Both the position numbers and the translations under genes were made by a program. This document shows positions 21,966-64,000 of a stretch of DNA of 64,000 nt, piece by piece (position 1 is the first letter of the stretch; each line of letters starts with the position of its first letter). The notes under the pieces are model-generated. The model made no database searches. It saw only the letters and a program-made list of their open reading frames with translations, and was not told the DNA's origin. Source of the DNA: Macrosoma leucophasiata. Taxonomy: Eukaryota; Arthropoda; Insecta; Lepidoptera; Hedylidae. Location: positions 7,708,001 to 7,772,000 of the forward strand of contig JAWQUS010000003.1 in NCBI GenBank assembly GCA_036365455.1, read 5' to 3'.

Positions 21966-24370
21966 CACCAAATCCCCAATTCTGATGACTCTTGTTGTGG
22001 GGTCAAGCCCACCTGTGAACAGTACTCAACCTATTCGGTCAAGATAGGTAAAAAAATTAAGCTACTCGCTGGCAAGATTAAGAAAAAGTTTCAGTAATAA
22101 CTAAATAACATAAAACGCTGTAAAAATTGAGAATTATTGCAACCACAGTCTATAGGGACCTTCAAAATTACGTATGCTAATAAATGTTATTATACTTTTA
22201 GGAACGAACATCATCAAAATTTAATAAGTTCATTGCCTATTAAATATTTAAAACATATTGGCCGAAGAATTAATTACGAAAAGCACTAACAATTAACGTT
22301 GAACATCCATTTGCTAAATAAAGTGTAATAACCCACGTAAAATAATTAAACCATCAACAAAAACGTATCATTTCTAGGGCGGCGGGAAAAAAAAACTAGT
22401 GAAAAAAAAAGCCATTGCAAAGCACGCGGATCATGAATTCGGCGGGCGTTTTGCACGCAATTGCACAATTTCAATTATCACATTAGCCGGCGAGTGGGTG
22501 AGGTGCCCTGACGGATTGTAGCCGTGCTGCCTACTGACTTGTGACAATTATCGTGATATCATACACTAATTGTGACATAAATGGGATATTAAGGATAGCA
22601 AATAGTTCTTAACAAATATAAACACAAGTAGATTTAATGTATCTGCATCAGGTGTTTTGTGTTACTGATAATAAGGACATGGTTGCAGTGAAATATGAAT
22701 TATCTCAATTTGATTTTTCTACTGCTTTTCCTATAGTGAAAATTGCCATTTAATGGCAAAAGGATGACAGATTTATAAGTATATTAGGTATATAAAGTTG
22801 TGAACACCGAAAAAAGTGACGACTGCTTGGCCATGGCTATGGCATAGGATACCAATTATTAGAAAAAAAAAACCATGAAAATGTTATTGATAGTTTCTAG
22901 TACAAAAAAAGAGTAAGTAGGCTACTACTTCTTTATATAAAATGGCCTAAAGTTCTTTGCTTGTTTTACCAAAAGAAACATAAATGCTTGTCGCATACTT
23001 GTATTGAATATAAGCTTTTGGGTGGGCCTATGTTAGTTAGGCTATCCATACTCAAATCTGCTATTTATTTAATGATATTTAAGTTATTCTAGTTCTAGCG
23101 GCCTTAAAAAATCCGTCTACGACGTTTCAATTCCGTTAATTTTGACTGAGAAGAAGTAAACTACCTATTCTAATAACACAAGTGTACCTATCTTCAAACT
23201 CAATTTAATCAGAACTCATGCAATCATTTTCATAAAGATTCGTGAATGCAAATATGCAATTAAAAAGGATTTCAAATAACATTTTACAAATGTGTTACGT
23301 TTACGATTACAAAAACGCAATGAAAAGTTCTAAATCAGTTATGAATATTCATCGACGAAAGCTATTTGAAAAAAATAACGTTCTAATGAACACCTCACAC
23401 GTTCGCAAGTTTAATTTGGACACATCAAACGATGAAAAATCACAAGTTTATCCGTGGTTAGGAAACCAGGATCAACTTCATGCCCCGTCGAAAAGCAAAG
23501 GAAAGTTCGCGCACAAAGGCCGTCATTGATTTTTTTTTTGTTTCCGAGGTACAAAAAAAAATTCGATTCGAGCGAATTACAAAACCGACGCTGTAGGGCT
23601 GTCAGATTCACCTAATTTTATGGTAATATACATATATTTATCGATGCCTTTACAAGTTATCGTTTTGCATTAAGATATCTTCAAATTATAGTGATTGTTT
23701 AGATTCACACTTTAGTCTCATTCGCGTTAGTTTTTATGATATTGTTATGATTTTTAATATAACAGTGATGAACGAAAACAGAGTTCATATCGGTAAATTG
23801 AGCATATGGAACATACAATAAAGACACCGGACAAAAATCAAACAAAGCAGTCAATTATCAGAAATCGGCCAATTATTTCTCAACCCTAAATTGCAAATAT
23901 CGAACGATGTACGAAACGGGAGACGCCTATCTCAATTGAATTCCCGAAAAAGGACCGAAAATAAAAGCACCGCGGCGCACCGTCCCGCGACCCCTCTATT
24001 CACCTATGGATAGTGCTCGTATCGAGTTCTATTGAAATTTCGATGTTTGTCAGCCTGATTAGCTCCCGAACCTCCCATTCTATATCGAATCTGAATGAAT
24101 GACACAGCGTGATATCCCAACTCAGGCAATTTTAGCTCAGCCTTGTTTGTATGTAATCGCGGTATGTTTTGCGGGCTACGTTTAATTTTGCCAAAACAAT
24201 AGCGTTGTTTTTTTGAACCGCAAGGAGTTTTACGAAAAAAAAATAATTGTTTGGTGAAATTTTGGTGCATATTCTAATATATTAAAATTTGTGATTGGAT
24301 TCGTTTGAACGAGATATTTGTTAGTTTGTAAGTATAAAACAGGCAGAATACTTGTAATATTTAATCATTT
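21966..24370. other. long intron stretch, two GC-rich patches, one 95-codon ORF
   Basis: GC-rich patches are at 22430-22530 and 23960-24000. The plus ORF at 23242-23529 is Lys/Asn-rich with no recognised motif. The COE exon that should follow 27304 was looked for here and not seen. Confidence 0.4.
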
Positions 24371-25340
24371 TTAACCGAGTTCAAAAAACGAGAAGATTCT
24401 CAATTCGGCCGGTATATATATATATATATTTATGTATGTACGCTAATTTTGCCGAGATTTCTGGACCGATTTACGTAATTGTTGTTTTGTTTGATGCGGA
24501 ATAGTATCGAATTGGTCCCATGTAAATTTGAATCACATAGGCCCATTAGTTTTTATTTTATGAGCATTTTTCTACTTACTTTCACCTCAGACTAAAGGAA
24601 TAAGAATAGACGGCGAGTTGTCATACAGTGCGTTGAATCCACTGACGTCCTAAATAGTCTTATTGCGCATGACAACAAGATGACAACAAGTGACAATGAC
24701 ACATTTACTCATCGACGACACAACACAGCATATTTACTCCTTCGTGGATAAATTTTTTTCATTGATTTCGTATAGTCGTGTAATAATTTTGTATCGACAC
24801 ACCTAAACAATTTAAATTAGGTATCTAATTGTCACGAAGCTAAAAGATTCAGATTTTACAAATTTAACGGATGTGAACATTAATCTAATTGACAATGCAG
24901 CAATAAACTAAAAAGTATTAAATAAATATAACTACGTTATGAAAAACCGACTTCAAAACTGAAAAGTAAAAAATAATGATTTAGTTGTAATTATATACTA
25001 CCTATTATCTATATGTGCTATTTACTAATAGGTTTGAAGTCGGTGCCAAACTTCACGCCTGTAATCCCCGAAGGGGTAGGCAGAGGTAAATGCATGAATT
25101 CAAGCATACATGCAAACACCCACGATTCGCCGGTTACGTTTTGTTCAGTGTATTAATTTGCTCGTATTCATATTTAAGTGATTCAAATATAATTATTTGT
25201 TTGAGGCTTGGCACCGACTTCAAACCTATTAGTAAATAGCACATATAGATAATAGGTAGTATATAATTACAATTAAATCATTATTTTTTACTTTTCAGTT
25301 TTGAAGTCGGTTTTTCATAACGTACTCGTAGTTATATTTA
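24371..25340 (+). mobile_element. ACCGACTTC foldback element, copy 1
   Basis: The left end TTAACCGAGTTCAAAAAACG is followed by TCTCAATTCGGCCGG and a (TA)n. Then come two ~130-bp inverted arms (24921-25048 and 25209-25340) that pair almost perfectly from AACTACG...AAAAACCGACTTCAAAAC to GAAGTCGGTGCCA. The 160-nt spacer contains the last ~90 nt of SINE S1. No coding. Confidence 0.85.
25052..25142 (-). repeat. SINE S1 3' fragment inside the foldback
   Basis: CTTCACGCCTGTAATCCCCG...CGCCGGTTACGTTTT. The tRNA-like head is absent. Confidence 0.85.
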
Positions 25341-26355
25341 TTTTGAATACACTCATGATTCTTTTTCGATGAAAATCAAATCCACAAGATTCAACTTCTC
25401 AATGTTTATTACTTGCCATTTATGGGTACGTTCAACTTTAACTACAGATTTGAATGTGCACTTTTGTTAAGAAATGGAACCATTTCTAGTAGGTATACAA
25501 CATGCACGTTTCGGTAAAGCGCGAAACCACTTTAAAATCTAAAATGTCTAAAATTTCATTACTAAATAATTACTATTTATTTGACTTCTCATAAATAATA
25601 CTTACAAAAATAAACTAAATATTGACAGAGGAAAAACAATCTGAAATTTATACAGAAAATGAAAAAGTTTGAAAAGTTTAAGGATTGGGAAAATGCATTT
25701 GCCGTTACAAAGTTAGATTTAGCCGTCATTGTGGTCTGATGAATCGCTACAAATCGAGGAATACAGATTGAGTGAAAAACTAACGTTTTTTAAATGCCAA
25801 AATGCTTTTATCTTCCGATTCACTTAAGATGGCAAACAGTATTATAGTACATACAGAAATCATTTAGTTTATATACGGCTATAAAATGTTTTATGAGAGA
25901 CAAATCGATCGAATACAATCACTAGGGCGAAGAGCTCGTACAAGTTTTTTTTTAAATGCACTTTTATAATGTTCTCGTACTCATTTTGCAAAGTTATACT
26001 ATAAAATTAAAAGGGAAACCACGTTTTTGATATAACATTAAGGTACTTCACTGAATGAACATTGCTAATCACAACAAATCGAATGATTCCAAGCAATATA
26101 AGTTTACTACTAGCAGCCATTCCGATTCAATTGTAATAGGCTGCATAGTGGAAAATCAGTGGAATTACGATTGTGAACAACACCTTCAAACTGAATAAGC
26201 TAGCTCACAGCTTTTGCCTAATAATAATTGTCGCAATCGACTGATTATTTTGCGACTAACTCAAGAAGTACACAAAATTCAACTTCATAGATTGATTTCA
26301 TAGCTATTCCACAGCATGTAAACTATACAGCATTAAAGAAAAATGCAAAGAAAAA
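25341..26355. other. unassigned intron stretch
   Basis: Nothing recognised. Confidence 0.4.
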
Positions 26356-26472
26356 TTTGACTTCAGGCGAGACTCGAACTCGCGGCCACTGGGAATCTAG
26401 TCCAGCTCAGTTGGAAGAGCGGCTGCACTAGATTCCCAGTGGCCGCGAGTTCGAGTCTGGCCTGAAGACAAA
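26356..26472. repeat. tRNA-like sequence in a 45-bp snapback palindrome
   Basis: The arms 26356-26400 and 26428-26472 (CTAGATTCCCAGTGGCCGCG core) are reverse complements with two mismatches. The 27-nt loop holds CAGCTCAGTTGGAAGAGC, a tRNA A-box/D-arm. The right arm holds the B box GAGTTCGAGTC. So the head of a tRNA-derived SINE is present with its own 3' part copied in reverse before it. Confidence 0.85.
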
Positions 26473-26514
26473 TATTTCTTTCCATTTTTCTTTTAAAAAA
26501 ATATACATATTTTT

Positions 26515-26757
26515 TTTATTTTTTTTTATGTAATTGAAGTGGCAAGCAAGCATGCAGTTCACATTGATGTTAAGTGATGACTGCAGCCTATAGACACCCA
26601 CACAAAGACCAAGGTCAAAATGCAAATGCGTTACCACTCCTGAGGCCTAAGGTGTTATGCCTCAGGAGCTTATGCTCTCATTTAGCGGCAAGTAAATCAG
26701 GTAATGCGGTGGTGCCTACGCCCGCGAGCTCCGTCACTGGAGCTCTACCACCAGTAA
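26515..26757 (-). repeat. ACTGG retroposon with internal deletion
   Basis: The ends are intact (TTTTATGTAATTG / CTCTACCACCAGT). The stretch between GTTATGCCTC and TTTAGCGGCAAG is replaced by a short AGGAGCTTATGCTCTCA. Confidence 0.88.
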
Positions 26758-27303
26758 AATTTTATAAGCATGTGTTAATGCGAAATAATATAAAACAATT
26801 ATATAGCATAATTTCTCAAAATACATTAGTGATCAATCTTTCAGTAATATTTTAGTACTCAATTACTAGCTACCCTTCGACTTTATCTAATTATTATTGC
26901 AATAGTGTGGTAACGTTTGTGGCGTTATTAGACATGTCGAGGATTGCTGAAACAGGGAGTAGGTATAGGGGAGCATCTCGTATAGTCATAATGTTTGCTT
27001 TCGCTATCCCATATAGATCTCTAATGCAGAATAAGAGTAGGTAAGTTTAAATTATTTGACCGTTTTGAAATCCAACCACCAAATTTATGTATTTACAAAC
27101 AATTATGCATTACTTTCTCATCTGGTTATAAACTGATTTTCTTTATATTTCTTTAGCAACATGTGACAGTCAACTTAGTTTGACGCTTATATATCTCGTG
27201 GTTTTCGTCCTGTATCCGAACTAATCATCAAACGAAGCTTCCATTTACGTCGACCATTAAGCGAGTGTATTTTTGTAAATATCTAAATTATATTATCACT
27301 TAC
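26758..27303. other. start of the >27-kb knot intron
   Basis: Downstream of the donor at 27303. AT-rich, nothing recognised. Confidence 0.5.
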
Positions 27304-61889
<34,586 letters not shown>

Positions 61890-62351
61890 CTGATGGAGAA
61901 ATAAGACTTTTAATAGAAACGAATTGTTCAATTACATTTACTTATTATGATAACGGCAAACAAGCAGTAGGTCACGTAGATGGTGAAATGAATACTGGAC
62001 ATTAGTGGTGGAGTATTCTTCCGCTCGTGCAGTCAGTTAACCGAACAACGAGACCGTGTCGATCACCAATCCACATGTCAAGTGTGGCAATTATGGCATT
62101 TCCTCCTCTAATGATGCACAACACTGTTGTAAGCATCTTTGAGCTTTTGTCCAACTGTGGACATCTTTCAGCTGAAGTAACGAATACTACAACCGACTTC
62201 ATAAAAAAGAGGTCAATATTCATATACATTGTCATCCCTGAGAGATAAGTTGTTTGTTGCCTCTATAATAGAGCCTTACCCGTAGTTTAAGATTAGGTTA
62301 TTTAATTTTGGTGGTATCTTATCTCTTAAACTCCAAGACTTGAAGTAGGTC
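61890..62351. other. upstream intron or 5' flank of knot
   Basis: The region 62020-62230 is GC-richer and reads in one minus frame (78 codons) without a recognised domain. An ACCGACTTC fragment lies at 62190. No upstream COE exon was recognised. Confidence 0.35.
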
Positions 62352-62597
62352 TACTGGTGGTAGAGCTCCAGTGATGGAACTCGCGGGCGTAATTCAGTTC
62401 AGCACTATCGTGTTCCGGTCAGGTGGTAATGTACGGCCCTGTAATTTCCGGCACAGAGGCATAACACCTTAGGCCTCAGGAGTGGTAACGCATATGCATT
62501 TTGACCTCGGTCTTTGTGTGGGTGTCTATAGGCTGCAGTCATTACTTAACATCAATGTGAACTGCAGGCTTGTTTGCCACTTCCGTAATTTTTTTTT
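62352..62597 (+). repeat. ACTGG retroposon with internal deletion
   Basis: CTACTGGTGGTAGAGCTCCA start; GGGCGTA joins directly to a point near TTCAGCACTATCG. The 3' end is CTTGTTTGCCACTTCCGTAA. Confidence 0.9.
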
Positions 62598-63118
62598 ATA
62601 CCACCACTATAAATAAAAATAATCGTTTTTCTTAAATGCTTTCACCTGCATACTCTTAAAAAAAATAGAATTAAGCATCTTAAATTCTCTTGTATAATCT
62701 ATTGAATAAATATTTTTCTCTCAAAAATAGAGAAAAATATTTTCTAATCATAGTCTTATAATGTAGTTCAAAACTTTTTAATTGTTGTATATCATTGATA
62801 CTCGAAACCATCTTTAATAAAAAACCCTTACCTTCAATAGGTAGAGGTATAGGTACGCGTCATCCCATACTAAATGGTAGTTTCCCTGAGTCGGGTGATT
62901 CGGGTGAACAATAATATTTACAAAAAAAAATACAATTGATACCTATTCCGGTAAAAAAAATAATGGTTCATTGCAAATTTTCTTTTATTTTATTTCCCAA
63001 GATGATTTGTATTGTAATTTTTTATAACGTCGTTCAAAGATAGGGTATCCTATAGGAGTGAAGACATCTATTCTTAAGAATTAAGAAGGGAACAAAAAAA
63101 AAGAATCATAGATATTAA
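62598..63118. other. unassigned AT-rich stretch
   Basis: Nothing recognised. Confidence 0.4.
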
Positions 63119-63588
63119 AGGAGATGTTGCAAAATGTATGGACCTCCGGCCATGTATTGTACACAATATCATTAAACAGGCAAAATCAATATAAAAACGT
63201 TTTTTACTGCATATTTTCACTTATTTAGCTTTGTTTGCAGTTACAAAACATAATTTGCAGTTAGAATTGCAACTCAAAACTAACATGGCGAATAAGGCGG
63301 GCAATGCCATTTTGACATTTTCATTTTTTAAACTGTATTTTGATAACAGAACTTGGAGAAAAAAGTAATATTTTCTGAATACTATCAAAATCAATTGATC
63401 CCAAGTGTCGGCTGTATCGCCGCCATGTTTAACATAGTTGAAAATGATAAAATCGTTTGAATTAAATGTGGTTGTAACTCTAAAATATATTCTTGAATAA
63501 ATTAATTGTATTCTTTTAGGATTCCTCTTTAATTTACCCATTTTTTGAGGACATGTACGAACCAGGGCCGAGCTCGCAACATCTACTT
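63119..63588 (-). mobile_element. AAGGAGATGTTGC MITE, copy 2 (~470 bp)
   Basis: AAGGAGATGTTGCAAAATG start and GAGCTCGCAACATCTACTTT end. Nearly the whole length aligns with the reverse complement of 43994-44459. Confidence 0.88.
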
Positions 63589-64000
63589 TTATAAAAACGA
63601 TCTGAATACTGGTTTTCTACAAAAGTTACTTTTCGTTATTAGTAACTAACTACGATTATCAAATTACATTTATTTGTGGTAGTTTAAAGAATAACACCTA
63701 CAATACCTACCTGTCATTTCTATAGTGTTACTTTCCAAATTATCAGTGATAATTAGCTAGGAGTCATATATGGACAGACAAAACAACAAAAGCATAAAGA
63801 CACAGTTTTATACCTAGTGTGGGGCTGTGGGTGAAAGCGTATTTTTTTAAGGTTTATTGTTTAATAATATCATATTTTTACTTCAATACTGTGATAACTA
63901 AAAAAGATACATTTTACAGGAGAGCTTTTTGGAACTTTCAATAAATAATTATGTGGCAACTTATAACTTTTTTAGTGCCATGCCTTATTTATTATAAATA
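63589..64000. other. unassigned; S2 SINE tail at 63800-63850
   Basis: AGTGTGGGGCTGTGGGTGAA then AGCGTATTTTTTT matches the 3' end of SINE S2 (20412, minus strand; 30789, plus). Confidence 0.5.

Noticed and set aside
26400..26470. Functional tRNA gene
   Set aside because: The A- and B-box-like parts are present but the acceptor arm does not pair and the region is a snapback; SINE-derived.
26428..26855. ORFs reading HLHFDLGLCVGVYRLQSSLN and relatives
   Set aside because: The same peptide recurs in many ACTGG retroposon copies; it is a by-product of the repeat, not a gene.
1..27303. Next COE exon (FFLKFFLKCNQNC region)
   Set aside because: Looked for on the minus strand by expected codons; no match seen, so placed outside the window.

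Overview
The window looks like a stretch of a lepidopteran (moth or butterfly) nuclear genome. It is AT-rich, full of insect interspersed repeats, and contains one split host gene. The lepidopteran call rests on the repeat repertoire: cecropia-type mariners, repeats carrying GGTTCCGTACC and CTTGGCCGG, ACCGACTTC elements, CTAG-ended Helitron-like copies, and tRNA- and 5S-derived SINEs. I cannot name the species.

Host gene. Six short exons on the minus strand, all with GT-AG borders and matching phases, encode the N-terminus and much of the DNA-binding domain of a COE/EBF transcription factor (knot/collier). In transcript order they are 61889-61754, 49267-49111, 45607-45544, 41850-41795, 29618-29545 and 27372-27304. 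Together they give 556 nt. The zinc knuckle (H-X3-C-X2-C-X5-C) is split between the last two. The rest of the gene must lie left of position 1, beyond an intron longer than 27 kb. At least one 5' exon probably lies right of 64000. Almost everything else in the window is therefore intron. A complete tRNA-Leu(AAG) gene sits in one intron at 42078-42158, on the same strand.

Repeats. The introns are layered with transposons: (1) a ~285-bp poly(A)-ended retroposon starting ACTGGTGGTAGAG, at least 20 copies, called the ACTGG retroposon here; (2) tRNA-derived SINEs S1 (9471, 28708, 46212, 48092) and S2 (20412, 30789, 49423), and a 5S-rRNA-derived SINE S3 (11354, 39315, 43744); (3) mariner copies at 5880-8037 (two fused) and 35191-36223; (4) LINE reverse transcriptase fragments at 17055-17200, 52678-53718 (Jockey-like) and 54487-56660 (CR1/L2/Daphne-like), plus LINE tails; (5) a 1270-bp TIR element at 39890-41159 with a TA target duplication; (6) MITEs and foldback elements; (7) CTAG-ended Helitron-like copies, one with a large internal tandem array (1300-4236).

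Layout. 1-27303 is the big downstream intron, almost entirely repeats and AT-rich DNA. 27304-29618 holds two exons 2.2 kb apart. 29619-41794 is a 12-kb intron with a mariner, a 5S SINE and the TIR element. 41795-49267 holds three exons plus the tRNA. 49268-61753 is a 12.5-kb intron with both large LINE remnants and an unexplained duplicated CpG-rich block (51593 and 52399). 61754-61889 is the first exon seen. I found no CRISPR array, prokaryotic feature, viral gene or toxin gene.
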